A stretch of 64,000 nucleotides of DNA from Mucilaginibacter_A sp964251965 (lineage in GTDB: Bacteria; Bacteroidota; Bacteroidia; Sphingobacteriales; Sphingobacteriaceae): assembly GCA_964251965.1 (NCBI GenBank), contig CAXULQ010000002.1, positions 62,001 to 126,000 on the forward strand. The letters run 5' to 3'. Under the pieces are notes generated by a model. The model was not told where the DNA came from. It searched no databases and was given only the letters and a program-made list of their open reading frames with translations. Shown here in pieces: positions 23,727-32,196 of this stretch (the first letter of the stretch is position 1; each line of letters starts with the position of its first letter). Both the position numbers and the translations under genes were made by a program.

Positions 23727-24785
23727 TCACGCTTCTACTTCCTGATTTTCAGGGCGTAGGCTTCTTACTATTTTGCCGGCTTGCCAGATTTCACTGTCGC
23801 GGAGTTCGGCTAATTCTGCATCTAATTTTTCGCGGTAATCCGGTTGGCTGTTAGAATCGATGGAACGTTGGGATTCTTTTCCGGCTGCAACGCTTTCATA
23901 CAGTTCTTCGAAAACCGGTTTGGTTGCATCACGGAATTTTTTCCACCAATCCAGCGCGCCGCGTTGTGCTGTGGTTGAGCAATTGGCGTACATCCAATCC
24001 ATGCCGTTTTCTGCTACTAAAGGCATTAAAGATTGCGTTAATTCTTCAACCGTTTCGTTAAATGCTTCGGAAGGAGAGTGGCCTTTGCTGCGTAAAACAT
24101 CATATTGTGCCGCAAAAATTCCCTGAATACAGCCCATCAAAGTGCCGCGTTCTCCGGTTAAATCGCTGTAAACTTCTTTTTTAAAGTTGGTTTCAAATAA
24201 ATATCCGCTACCAACGGCAATTCCTAAAGCAATTACACGCTCAAAAGCGTTGCCCGTTGCATCCTGGAAAATGGCGTAGCTGGAATTTAATCCGCGGCCT
24301 TGCAAAAACATACGGCGCAAAGAAGTTCCGGAGCCTTTTGGTGCTACTAAAAATACGTCAACATCTTTTGGTGGAATGATGCCGGTTTGCTCATTAAAAG
24401 TTATACCGAAACCGTGAGAAAAATACAAAGCTTTGCCCGGCGTTAAATGTTTTTGAACGGTTGGCCACAATTTAATTTGCGCCGCATCACTTAACAAATA
24501 GCAAATAATGGTTCCTTTTGCTAAAGCTTCTTCAATCTCAAAAAGTGTTTCGCCTTCCACAAAGCCATCACGAACTGCTTTGTCCCATGATTTTGAGTTT
24601 TTACGCTGACCAACAATTACGTTGATACCGTTATCTTTTTGATTTAATGCCTGCCCAGGACCCTGAACGCCGTAGCCAATTACCGCTACAGTTTCATTTT
24701 TTAACACTTCCTGCGCTTTAGCCAACGGAAATTCTTCGCGTGTTACTACGTTTTCTTCCGTAGTTCCAAAAGTTAATTTTGCCAT
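23727..24785 (-). CDS. ilvC: Ketol-acid reductoisomerase
   Basis: This 352-residue enzyme carries out the methyl shift and NAD(P)H-dependent reduction that follow acetolactate synthase. The Rossmann motif is VIGYGVQGPGQA. The cofactor-specificity loop is VGQRKNSKSWDKA, whose Arg and Ser residues fit NADPH use. The metal-binding helical domain has DLTGERGTLMGCIQGIF and ETVEELTQSLMPLV. The sequence is intact. Confidence 0.96.
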   Translation of the reverse strand: MAKLTFGTTEENVVTREEFPLAKAQEVLKNETVAVIGYGVQGPGQALNQKDNGINVIVGQRKNSKSWDKAVRDGFVEGETLFEIEEALAKGTIICYLLSDAAQIKLWPTVQKHLTPGKALYFSHGFGITFNEQTGIIPPKDVDVFLVAPKGSGTSLRRMFLQGRGLNSSYAIFQDATGNAFERVIALGIAVGSGYLFETNFKKEVYSDLTGERGTLMGCIQGIFAAQYDVLRSKGHSPSEAFNETVEELTQSLMPLVAENGMDWMYANCSTTAQRGALDWWKKFRDATKPVFEELYESVAAGKESQRSIDSNSQPDYREKLDAELAELRDSEIWQAGKIVRSLRPENQEVEA

Positions 24786-24851
24786 TTTTTTTGTTTTATG
24801 ATTACACCGATTGCGTTGATTACATCGATGCTTGGTTTGTATAATTTATAT

Positions 24852-25427
24852 TTACTTTTTCACTGCAATCACAATTCCTGATGCCCAATTGAACTTGGTT
24901 AACACGATGTCTGTGCGTTGTTCCAAACTTTCGATCAGTGCTGTTGCTTTTTCTGCGTGGCCATCTGGCCAATTTGCTTGCGGCAACATATCATCAATAA
25001 TGTACAGGCCGCCGGTTTCCAGCATGTTCAACGTTTCATCCAAAGTGTTGTATTTGCCCGCCCAGGTATCTGCAAAAATATAACTGAATTTACGCTGATT
25101 GTTGTTTTCGAGCCATTCTTCGCCATCGGCACAAACCAGTTCTAAACGCTCATCTTTACCCAAATACTGATGAGCAATTTGCTGCACCTGTTCATCATTA
25201 TCAACAGAAATTAAGGTTGAATTTGCATCCATTCCTTCCAAAATCCAGGCTGTCGAAAGTCCGGTTCCTGTTCCCAGTTCCAAACAATTACTGCCTGGTT
25301 TCGAAGCAGCCAAAGTGCACAGCAAAGAGCAAGTCAGTAATTCGGAAGGCATCGTAAAGCCCTGTTCTTCAGTAGCAAACTTAATTGCCGCGTAGGCAGC
25401 TGGTTGTGTAATTTGTAATTCTGTCAT
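24852..25427 (-). CDS. O-methyltransferase-like protein in the ilv operon
   Basis: This 191-residue methyltransferase reads NCLELGTGTGLSTAWIL for the SAM loop, an acidic residue in LISVDNDEQ, FSYIFADTWAGKY with a possible metal-binding Asp, and LYIIDDMLP. The pattern resembles family 3 (catechol-type) O-methyltransferases. ATG at 25427 is preferred, because the longer frame from a GTG at 25451 would run through an intergenic hairpin. It sits between ilvN and ilvC, and its role in branched-chain synthesis is unknown. Confidence 0.82.
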   Translation of the reverse strand: MTELQITQPAAYAAIKFATEEQGFTMPSELLTCSLLCTLAASKPGSNCLELGTGTGLSTAWILEGMDANSTLISVDNDEQVQQIAHQYLGKDERLELVCADGEEWLENNNQRKFSYIFADTWAGKYNTLDETLNMLETGGLYIIDDMLPQANWPDGHAEKATALIESLEQRTDIVLTKFNWASGIVIAVKK

Positions 25428-25435
25428 AATGTTCG

Positions 25436-25479
25436 GTACTTCTTTTATCACCTCAATTTTAGGTTGATAAAAGAAGTAT
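25436..25479 (-). terminator. Hairpin from an inverted pair of uptake-like words
   Basis: GTACTTCTTTTATC (25436-25449) pairs with GATAAAAGAAGTAT (25466-25479). The stem extends inward through ACCT/AGGT to an AT-rich loop. It lies between ilvN and the methyltransferase gene and may reduce readthrough inside the operon. Confidence 0.6.
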
Positions 25480-25502
25480 TATGCTTTTCAATTGTAATTA
25501 AG

Positions 25503-25541
25503 CAGGACTGAAGGCTGATTGCCGAAAGCTAACAGCTAACC
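25503..25541. repeat. AAGGCTGAT/AAAGCTAACAGC simple repeat
   Basis: Words GAAGGCTGATTGCCGAAAGC and TAACAGCTAACCC fill the space after ilvN. A related stretch (ATCAGCC...AGCTATCAGC) lies at 33427-33452. Such runs look like low-complexity dispersed repeats. Confidence 0.45.
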
Positions 25542-26192
25542 CTACATCGTAAAAACCTTATCACGGTTGTTTAAAAACTCGTTTTCGCTAACTTCTTGTC
25601 CGGGTTCTAATTGCTCAAATTCCCTAATCTTGCGGTTAAAACCTTCGCTGCTTTTGATGATGGCGATGCGCGCACTTCGTACAAATTCTATCAAACCATA
25701 AGGCTGCAAAGCATAAAGTAGATTATCAGTTTCGGTGCGGTGGCCGGTCGTTTCAAAAACGGTATAATCTTTCCGGATCACTACGGCTCGCGCGCCATGT
25801 TCGCGCAGCAAACGTTCTACCAGAACTTTCTCGGCAATCGTATCGGTCGGCACTTTGTACAAAGCCATTTCCTGCCAGATAATTTCTTCGTTTGTATGGA
25901 AATAAACTTTTAAAACCTCTACCTGCTTTTCAATCTGGCGGGAAAGTTTGCGCACCACTTCTTCGGTTTCGGTCAAAACAATATCGAAACGGTGAATGCT
26001 ATCAATCTCAGAAGGCGAAGTATTCAGGCTGTCGATATTGATTTTTCGCCTTGTAAAAATAATCGCGATGCGGTTAAGCAAACCAATCTGGTTTTCGGTG
26101 TAAACGGTAATGTTATATTCTTGTTTAGCCTCACCCCGGCCCTCTCCAAAGGAGAGGGAGGCATTGCTGTTTCTAGCTATTTTATTTTCCAT
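25542..26192 (-). CDS. ilvN: Acetolactate synthase small (regulatory) subunit
   Basis: This 216-residue regulatory subunit stimulates IlvB and gives it valine sensitivity. The ACT domain starts YNITVYTENQIGLLNRIAII and ends near residue 100. The second domain (VLVERLLREHGARAVVIR, GLIEFVRSARIAI) is typical of IlvN/IlvH. Residues 10-22, NASLSFGEGRGEA, are not part of the family. They are the translated form of the dispersed repeat also found in LeuC. The ACT fold begins right behind it, so the insertion is probably tolerated as a floppy N-terminus. Confidence 0.94.
   Translation of the reverse strand: MENKIARNSNASLSFGEGRGEAKQEYNITVYTENQIGLLNRIAIIFTRRKINIDSLNTSPSEIDSIHRFDIVLTETEEVVRKLSRQIEKQVEVLKVYFHTNEEIIWQEMALYKVPTDTIAEKVLVERLLREHGARAVVIRKDYTVFETTGHRTETDNLLYALQPYGLIEFVRSARIAIIKSSEGFNRKIREFEQLEPGQEVSENEFLNNRDKVFTM
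26127..26165 (-). repeat. Translated dispersed repeat inside ilvN
   Basis: Thirteen codons reading NASLSFGEGRGEA. DNA and frame match the leuC copy (23518-23556) apart from a few substitutions. The hairpin CCTCTCC...GGAGAGG is preserved. Confidence 0.85.
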
Positions 26193-26203
26193 GTTTTTGA
26201 ACT

Positions 26204-26239
26204 TTTTATTGGCTCCTCCCTCCAGGGAGGCTGGGTGGG
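26204..26239. repeat. CTCCTCCCTCCAGGGAGG dispersed repeat
   Basis: A short hairpin (CCTCCCTCCAGGGAGG) followed by CTGGGTGGG in the ilvB-ilvN gap. It looks like another form of the GC-rich repeat family seen inside leuC and ilvN. Confidence 0.55.
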
Positions 26240-27979
26240 TTACCTCAACCTGATTTCACTCACGCTGCAACCTTGCGGCACCATCGGGAAAACGTTATTT
26301 TCCTTCGTTACCATCACTTCCAGCAGGTAAGAACCTTTGTGGTTTAACATTTCTTTTAAGGATGATTGTAGTTCTTCCCGTTCCGAAATACATTTCCCAG
26401 CAATGCGGTAAGCAGCGGCAACTGCTACAAAATCAGGGCTTTGGATATCTACAAACGAGTAACGTTTATCATTAAACATATCCTGCCACTGGCGCACCAT
26501 TCCCAAAAAACGATTGTTTAGAATAATGATTTTTACGTCGATGCCGCTTTGCATAATCGTACCAAGTTCCTGGATCGTCATTTGGATACCGCCATCTCCG
26601 GCTACGGCAACAACCGTACGTTCCGGTGCGCCAAACTTGGCCCCGATAGCTGCCGGTAAAGCAAAGCCCATCGTGCCCAAACCGCCGCTGGTTACATTGC
26701 TGCGGCTTTTGTTAAATTTGGCATAACGACAAGCAACCATTTGATGCTGACCAACATCGGAAACAATAATTGCTTCTCCATCAGTTAAAATATTAAGTTG
26801 ATTGATCACTTCGCCCATCGTTAACTCACCAGAAGTTGGATTGAGTTCCGCATCAATTACCGCATCAATTTCTTTTTGCTGATAATCTCTGAACAATTGC
26901 AGCCATTCGGTATGCTTCTTTTGATCGCATAATTTGGTTAATAAAGGAAGTGTTTCTTTACAATCGCCCCAAACCGGAACAGTTGATTGTACGTTTTTAT
27001 CGATTTCTGCCGGATCAATATCCAAATGAATAATTTTTGCTTGCTTGGCGTATTTATCCAAACGGCCGGTAACGCGATCATCAAAACGCATCCCGATCGC
27101 GATCAAAACATCACACTCATTTGTCAAAACGTTCGGGCCGTAATTGCCGTGCATACCCAGCATTCCAACATTCAATTCGTGGTCCGTTGGGATCGCGCTA
27201 ACACCTAAAATTGTCCAGGCAGCAGGAATATTTGTTTTTTCGATAAATGCTACAAATTCTTTTTCTGCTTTCCCCAAAATCACGCCTTGTCCCCAAATCA
27301 CAAAAGGTTTTTTTGCCTGGTTAATCAGTTCTGCAGCCTGCTCCACATATTCATTCCGAACAATCGGTTTCGGGCGATAACTGCGGATATGGTTGCATTT
27401 TACATAACCTTCAAAATCAAATTTCTGTATCTGCGCATTTTTGGTAATATCGATCAAAACCGGTCCTGGCCGGCCGCTGCGCGCAATGTGGAAAGCTTTT
27501 GCCATCACTTCCGGGATTTCGTTCGCATCCGTAACCTGGTAATTCCATTTGGTAACCGGCGTGGTAATGTTGATCACATCCGTTTCCTGGAAAGCATCTG
27601 TCCCCAGCAAATGCGCAAAAACCTGACCGGTGATACAAACTAAAGGTGTGCTATCTATTTGGGCATCAGCTAATCCGGTAATTAAATTGGTGGCTCCCGG
27701 GCCGCTGGTGGCAAACACTACACCAACTCTTCCAGATGAACGCGCGTAACCTTGTCCGGCATGGATTCCGCCCTGCTCGTGTCGAACCAAAATATGGTTT
27801 AACTTTTCTTTATAATCGTAAAGTGCATCATAAATCGGCATAATCGCACCGCCCGGATAGCCGAAAATCGTATCCACGCCTTCGGCAATCAAGCCTTCCA
27901 ACAGTGCTACCGAACCAGAAACCGATGTGGTTTCTTTAATTTCGGGCAGGGTTAATATTTCCTCTTGTGCAGTTTCCAT
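26240..27979 (-). CDS. ilvB: Acetolactate synthase large (catalytic) subunit
   Basis: This thiamine-diphosphate enzyme makes 2-acetolactate or 2-aceto-2-hydroxybutanoate. The 579-residue chain has the three usual domains. The catalytic glutamate is in HILVRHEQGGIHAGQGYAR. The FAD-binding middle domain begins near ARKPFVIWGQGVILG. The ThDP/metal motif GDGGIQMTIQELGTI leads to NNRFLGMVRQWQ. It is followed by its regulatory subunit ilvN after 47 bases. Confidence 0.96.
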   Translation of the reverse strand: METAQEEILTLPEIKETTSVSGSVALLEGLIAEGVDTIFGYPGGAIMPIYDALYDYKEKLNHILVRHEQGGIHAGQGYARSSGRVGVVFATSGPGATNLITGLADAQIDSTPLVCITGQVFAHLLGTDAFQETDVINITTPVTKWNYQVTDANEIPEVMAKAFHIARSGRPGPVLIDITKNAQIQKFDFEGYVKCNHIRSYRPKPIVRNEYVEQAAELINQAKKPFVIWGQGVILGKAEKEFVAFIEKTNIPAAWTILGVSAIPTDHELNVGMLGMHGNYGPNVLTNECDVLIAIGMRFDDRVTGRLDKYAKQAKIIHLDIDPAEIDKNVQSTVPVWGDCKETLPLLTKLCDQKKHTEWLQLFRDYQQKEIDAVIDAELNPTSGELTMGEVINQLNILTDGEAIIVSDVGQHQMVACRYAKFNKSRSNVTSGGLGTMGFALPAAIGAKFGAPERTVVAVAGDGGIQMTIQELGTIMQSGIDVKIIILNNRFLGMVRQWQDMFNDKRYSFVDIQSPDFVAVAAAYRIAGKCISEREELQSSLKEMLNHKGSYLLEVMVTKENNVFPMVPQGCSVSEIRLR

Positions 27980-28007
27980 AACAATTTATCTTTTGAAGAA
28001 ATTTTTA

Positions 28008-28021
28008 ATGCTTCTTTTATC
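28008..28021 (-). repeat. uptake-like 14-mer, intergenic copy
   Basis: Perfect ATGCTTCTTTTATC between ilvD and ilvB, eight bases past the ilvD stop. Confidence 0.85.
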
Positions 28022-28029
28022 GTGTATTT

Positions 28030-29733
28030 TTATTGATCGGTAACACAGCCTTCTGCTGCGGTCGATACTTGTTTGGCATATTTGTACAAAACGCCTTTGC
28101 TTGCTTTTAATTTAGGTTGAAGCCAATTTGAACGGCGGTTCGCAATTTCTTCCTCGGAAACCATCAGTTCGATGTGTCGGCTTACGGCATCAATTTCAAT
28201 CCGGTCTTCGTCTTTTACCAAGGCAATCAAACCGCCATCGAACGCTTCTGGTGTGATGTGGCCAACTACAAAACCATGCGTTCCTCCGCTGAAACGGCCA
28301 TCGGTAATTAAAGCAACACTGCTGCCCAAACCTGCACCAAAAATTGCGGAAGTCGGTTTCAGCATTTCCGGCATTCCCGGTGCTCCTTTTGGCCCGACAT
28401 TTCTGATGACCACCACATCTCCCGGTTTAACACGACCGCTTTGGATGCCGTGGATCAATTCAAATTCGCCATCAAAAACGCGCGCCGGGCCTTCAAACCG
28501 TTCGCCTTCTTTTCCGCTGATCTTGGCAACACTGCCACCTTCTGCTAAATTTCCGTACAAAATTTGTAAATGTCCGGTTGCTTTAATTGGTGTTTCTGCC
28601 GGAAGGATAATTTTTTGGGTATCGAAATCTAATTCCGGAACTTCCTCCAGATTTTCAGCAATTGTTTTTCCGGTAACGGTTAAGCAATCGCCGTACAGCC
28701 AGCCTTTTTGAAGCAGATATTTCATTACCGCCGGTACGCCGCCAACTTTATGCAGGTCATCCATCATGTATTTTCCGCTGGGTTTCATATCTGCCAAAAC
28801 CGGAATACGGTTACTAACTTCCTGAAAATCATCTTGTGTTAACGGAACATCAACGCTTTTGGCCATTGCAATTAAATGCAAAACCGCGTTGGTTGATCCG
28901 CCCAAAACCATAATCAGCACAATTGCATTTTCAAATGCTTCGCGCGTCATGATGTCGCTTGGCTTGATGTCTTTTTCCAGCAAAATTTTGATTGCTTTCC
29001 CGGCAGCCAAACACTCCGCATCTTTTTCGGGACTGATGGCAGGATTGGAAGAAGAATAAGGCAAGCTCATGCCCAAAGCTTCAATCGCGGCGGCCATCGT
29101 GTTGGCCGTATAAATCCCTCCGCAGGCACCAGCACCCGGACAAGCATTTTTTATGACTTCTTTAAAGTCGAAATCATCAATTGTTCCGGCCAGCTTTTTA
29201 CCCAAAGCCTCAAACGCAGAAATAATATTTAAATCTTCGCCTTTATAATGTCCCGGTTTAATCGTTCCGCCATAAACCATGATGGAAGGACGGTTTAAAC
29301 GGCCCATCGCCATAATAGAACCGGGCATGTTTTTATCGCAGCCCGGAAGCGCAATCACGGCATCATAATATTGTGCGCCGCAAACGGCTTCGATAGAATC
29401 AGCAATTAGATCACGGCTCACCAAAGAATAGCGCATGCCATCGGTTCCGTTGCTCATGCCGTCGCTTACGCCAATCGTATTGAAAATTAACCCAACTAAA
29501 TCTTCCTGCCAGATACCTTTTTTCACAATCTGCGCCAGATCGTTCAGGTGCATATTGCAGGTGTTGCCATCGTAACCCATGCTTACTACGCCAACTTGTG
29601 CTTTCTGCATATCGTCATCCGTTAAGCCAATTCCGTAAAGCATCGCTTGCGCTGCTGGTTGCGTTGGGTCTTGGGTGAAGGTTTTGCTGTACCGGTTTAA
29701 TTCTACCGCTTCTGTTATCTCTGTATTTTCCAT
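28030..29733 (-). CDS. ilvD: Dihydroxy-acid dehydratase
   Basis: This 567-residue Fe-S enzyme forms the 2-keto acids of valine and isoleucine. Cluster-binding cysteines are visible in NTCNMHL, VIALPGCDKNMPGS and ACPGAGACGGIYTANTM. The C-terminal part has TDGRFSGGTHGFVVGHITPEA. It is the first gene of the ilv-leu operon, preceded by a gene-free gap that should hold the promoter. Confidence 0.96.
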   Translation of the reverse strand: MENTEITEAVELNRYSKTFTQDPTQPAAQAMLYGIGLTDDDMQKAQVGVVSMGYDGNTCNMHLNDLAQIVKKGIWQEDLVGLIFNTIGVSDGMSNGTDGMRYSLVSRDLIADSIEAVCGAQYYDAVIALPGCDKNMPGSIMAMGRLNRPSIMVYGGTIKPGHYKGEDLNIISAFEALGKKLAGTIDDFDFKEVIKNACPGAGACGGIYTANTMAAAIEALGMSLPYSSSNPAISPEKDAECLAAGKAIKILLEKDIKPSDIMTREAFENAIVLIMVLGGSTNAVLHLIAMAKSVDVPLTQDDFQEVSNRIPVLADMKPSGKYMMDDLHKVGGVPAVMKYLLQKGWLYGDCLTVTGKTIAENLEEVPELDFDTQKIILPAETPIKATGHLQILYGNLAEGGSVAKISGKEGERFEGPARVFDGEFELIHGIQSGRVKPGDVVVIRNVGPKGAPGMPEMLKPTSAIFGAGLGSSVALITDGRFSGGTHGFVVGHITPEAFDGGLIALVKDEDRIEIDAVSRHIELMVSEEEIANRRSNWLQPKLKASKGVLYKYAKQVSTAAEGCVTDQ

Positions 29734-30082
29734 TAAACCGGATGATGACTGTATTTTATTGTGACTGATTATGCCGAATAAATTTCTATTGCTTCTTTAA
29801 TCATTCAAGCTTAAAAGCAATGTTTAAATATTTTATTGATTAAATGTAAGGTAGAAACTTAGATAATTTATTGCAACCTTAAATAGAAAAAAATTACATT
29901 CTTTTCAAGAACTCATAAAAGAATTAAATATCTAATTTAAACATAAACGCATACTTATAATTTGGTAGCTGCTATACCAAAGTTGAAAATGGTATTTGGT
30001 ATAAGCTTTTATCTTTTTACTGATAAATATGTTTTTCTGCCTAAAATTGGTCATGGTTAGAAAAAGTTACAAAAAAGGGCAA
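29734..30082 (-). promoter_or_regulatory. Gene-free region upstream of the ilv-leu operon
   Basis: No gene is seen in this AT-rich stretch between ilvD and the atpC terminator. It contains a perfect inverted repeat TTTGGTA-7-TACCAAA at 29961-29981 and a further half-like word TTTGGTATA at 29995-30003. These could be a regulator-binding site. No convincing Bacteroidetes -7/-33 pair was found. An 11-codon ORF at 29769-29804 was considered as a leader and rejected. Confidence 0.4.
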
Positions 30083-30112
30083 AAAAAAACCCGACTATTA
30101 AGTCAGGTTTTA
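30083..30112 (-). terminator. Rho-independent terminator of atpDC
   Basis: Stem AAAACC-GACT / AGTC-GGTTTT with loop ATTA, followed on the minus strand by a long T-run (A9 on the plus strand). It lies just past the atpC stop. Confidence 0.85.
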
Positions 30113-30116
30113 TACC

Positions 30117-30130
30117 GGTAAAAGAAGCAT
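30117..30130 (+). repeat. uptake-like word at the atpC stop codon
   Basis: GGTAAAAGAAGCAT; its last base is the final base of the atpC TGA read on the minus strand. It lies between the stop and the terminator. Confidence 0.8.
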
Positions 30131-30378
30131 CAAATTGTTTCTACGCCTTCGGCCAAAAGCATAACTTTATTATTGAGCACTTCGATTACCCCGCCTTTGA
30201 TAAAGAAAGTCTGCGCTTTGGCGTTGGTACGGACAACGATTTTACCATGATCTAAAGTAGAGATAATAGGCGCATGGTTGTTCAGCACTTCAAACGAACC
30301 CATAGAACCGGGAACAGTTACCGAAGTAATTTCTCCGTCAAAAAACTTTTTATCAGGGGTGATGATTTCTAATGTCAT
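30130..30378 (-). CDS. atpC: F-type ATP synthase epsilon subunit
   Basis: This 82-residue subunit corresponds only to the N-terminal beta-sandwich of epsilon (LEIITPDKKFFDGEITSVTV, GSFEVLNNHAPIISTL). The C-terminal helical hairpin that inhibits ATP hydrolysis in other bacteria is absent. This short form is common in Bacteroidetes. It follows atpD, and the rest of the F1Fo genes are not in the window. Confidence 0.93.
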   Translation of the reverse strand: MTLEIITPDKKFFDGEITSVTVPGSMGSFEVLNNHAPIISTLDHGKIVVRTNAKAQTFFIKGGVIEVLNNKVMLLAEGVETI

Positions 30379-30385
30379 GTTTTGG

Positions 30386-30443
30386 GTGAGAGGTTAGAGG
30401 TGTGGGGTGAGGAATTTCTACCTCATACCTCGCACCTCAAACC
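30386..30443. repeat. Inverted repeat of GAGGTGTGGGGTGAGG words
   Basis: AGGTTAGAGGTGTGGGG (left) and ACCTCGCACCTCAAACCT (right) are imperfect inverted copies around a short AT loop, in the atpD-atpC gap. The same word family occurs at 18887-18957 and 33418-33539. Confidence 0.65.
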
Positions 30444-30446
30444 TAA

Positions 30447-31952
30447 TTAATCGTTTGCTTCTGCTAATAATTTTTTACCTTTTTCAATGGCTTCTTCAAT
30501 GTTTCCAACCAGGTTGAAGGCAGCTTCGGGATATTCGTCCACTTCGCCGTCCATAATCATGTTGAAGCCTTTGATTGTTTCTTTGATATCAACCAATACT
30601 CCTTTTAAGCCGGTAAATTGTTCGGCCACGTGGAAAGGCTGCGATAAAAAACGTTGTACCCGGCGCGCGCGGGAAACGGTTAGTTTATCTTCTTCGGATA
30701 ACTCATCCATACCTAAAATGGCGATGATATCCTGTAATTCTTTATAACGCTGCAAAGTTTCTTTAACGCGTTGCGAGGTGTTGTAATGTTCCGGGCCTAA
30801 AGCCGAAATATTTAAAATACGGGACGTAGAATCCAAAGGGTCAACAGCTGGATAAATGCCCAGCTCGGCAATTTTACGGGAAAGTACGGTAGTGGCATCC
30901 AGGTGGGCGAAAGTGGTTGCCGGGGCCGGATCGGTCAAATCATCCGCAGGCACATAAACGGCTTGAACGGAAGTGATGGAACCGCGTTTGGTAGAAGTAA
31001 TCCTTTCCTGCATCAAACCCATTTCGGTAGCCAGAGTTGGCTGGTAACCTACGGCAGATGGCATCCGGCCTAACAAAGCCGATACTTCTGCACCTGCCTG
31101 TGTAAAGCGGAAAATATTATCTACAAAGAACAAAATATCTTTCCCTTGTCCTTCGCCTTCCCCGTCACGAAAATATTCTGCAACGGTTAAACCTGATAAA
31201 GCCACGCGCGCACGTGCACCCGGAGGCTCGTTCATCTGGCCAAAAACCAAAGTCGCTTTAGATTCTTTTAATTTTTCTTTATCTACGGAAGGTAAGTCCC
31301 AGTCGCCTTTTTCCATCGAATGCAAAAACGCATCGCCGTAATTGATAACGCCGGATTCGATGAACTCACGCAATAAGTCGTTTCCTTCACGGGTGCGTTC
31401 GCCAACACCGGCAAACACAGATAAACCTGCATAAGCTTTGGCAATGTTATTCACCAGTTCCATAATCAATACCGTTTTACCAACGCCGGCACCGCCGAAC
31501 AAACCAATTTTGCCGCCTTTGGTATAAGGTGCCAAAAGGTCGATCACTTTGATGCCGGTAAAAAGTATTTCTGTTTCGGTAGATAATTCTTCAAACTTCG
31601 GAGGTGCGTTGTGGATCGGATAACCCTGCGAATTATCAATCTCGCCAATGCCATCAATTGCCTCGCCGACAACATTGAACAAGCGCCCTTTGATCTGATC
31701 GCCAACCGGCATTTTTATCGGTGAACTGGTATCGGTTACCGGCATTCCGCGCAACAGCCCGTCGGTCGAATCCATTGCAATTGTTCTTACACGGTCTTCG
31801 CCCAAATGCTGCTGAACTTCTAATACAACCTTCTGGCCGTTATCTTTGGTAATCTCCAATGCATCAAAAATTTTAGGAAGATGTGCATTATCTGCAAAAC
31901 TTACGTCAACCACGGGGCCGATAATTTGTGCTATTTTTCCAACGTTTGGCAT
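30447..31952 (-). CDS. atpD: F-type ATP synthase beta subunit
   Basis: The catalytic subunit of F1, 501 residues from the ATG at 31952 (MPNVGKIAQIIGPVVDVSF). An upstream in-frame extension is not part of the family. Walker A is GGAGVGKT at residues 153-160. The catalytic glutamate is in GERTREGNDL. The family motif PSAVGYQPTLATEMG and the DELSEEDK sequence used in nucleotide-dependent rotation are present. It forms a two-gene unit with atpC, separate from the other ATP synthase genes as in related genomes. Confidence 0.97.
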   Translation of the reverse strand: MPNVGKIAQIIGPVVDVSFADNAHLPKIFDALEITKDNGQKVVLEVQQHLGEDRVRTIAMDSTDGLLRGMPVTDTSSPIKMPVGDQIKGRLFNVVGEAIDGIGEIDNSQGYPIHNAPPKFEELSTETEILFTGIKVIDLLAPYTKGGKIGLFGGAGVGKTVLIMELVNNIAKAYAGLSVFAGVGERTREGNDLLREFIESGVINYGDAFLHSMEKGDWDLPSVDKEKLKESKATLVFGQMNEPPGARARVALSGLTVAEYFRDGEGEGQGKDILFFVDNIFRFTQAGAEVSALLGRMPSAVGYQPTLATEMGLMQERITSTKRGSITSVQAVYVPADDLTDPAPATTFAHLDATTVLSRKIAELGIYPAVDPLDSTSRILNISALGPEHYNTSQRVKETLQRYKELQDIIAILGMDELSEEDKLTVSRARRVQRFLSQPFHVAEQFTGLKGVLVDIKETIKGFNMIMDGEVDEYPEAAFNLVGNIEEAIEKGKKLLAEAND

Positions 31953-32112
31953 ATATGTTTTAATTAATATAAGCTTTAAAAGGCTTTTTTTGGATTGCAA
32001 AACTACGTTTTACCGGCTACAATTACAATGCTTTAAGTAAAGAAATTACGGTTGCAGGCAGCAATTTTCAAAAAAATCCTTTATTAAATTAAGGCTGTTC
32101 CCTCAATATAAT

Positions 32113-32126
32113 ATACTTCTTTTAAG
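32113..32126 (-). repeat. uptake-like word, intergenic copy
   Basis: ATACTTCTTTTAAG, a slightly degenerate copy in the divergent gap between atpD and the peroxiredoxin gene. Confidence 0.65.
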
Positions 32127-32196
32127 GCATAAAATTTTGTTTTGATACGTCATCAGTATAAATAATAGTACTTTAGGAACTTAAAAATATAAATTT

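Noticed and set aside
29769..29804. An 11-codon ORF (MIKEAIEIYSA) upstream of ilvD with three Ile codons, as a possible attenuator leader peptide
   Set aside because: No terminator/antiterminator hairpin pair lies between it and ilvD, there is no clear ribosome binding site, and its sequence is explained by a degenerate copy of the uptake-like word (ATTAAAGAAGCA).
31953..32000. Longer AtpD start at 32000
   Set aside because: Family members start with the MPNVGKI-type sequence found at 31952; the extension is AT-rich leader DNA.
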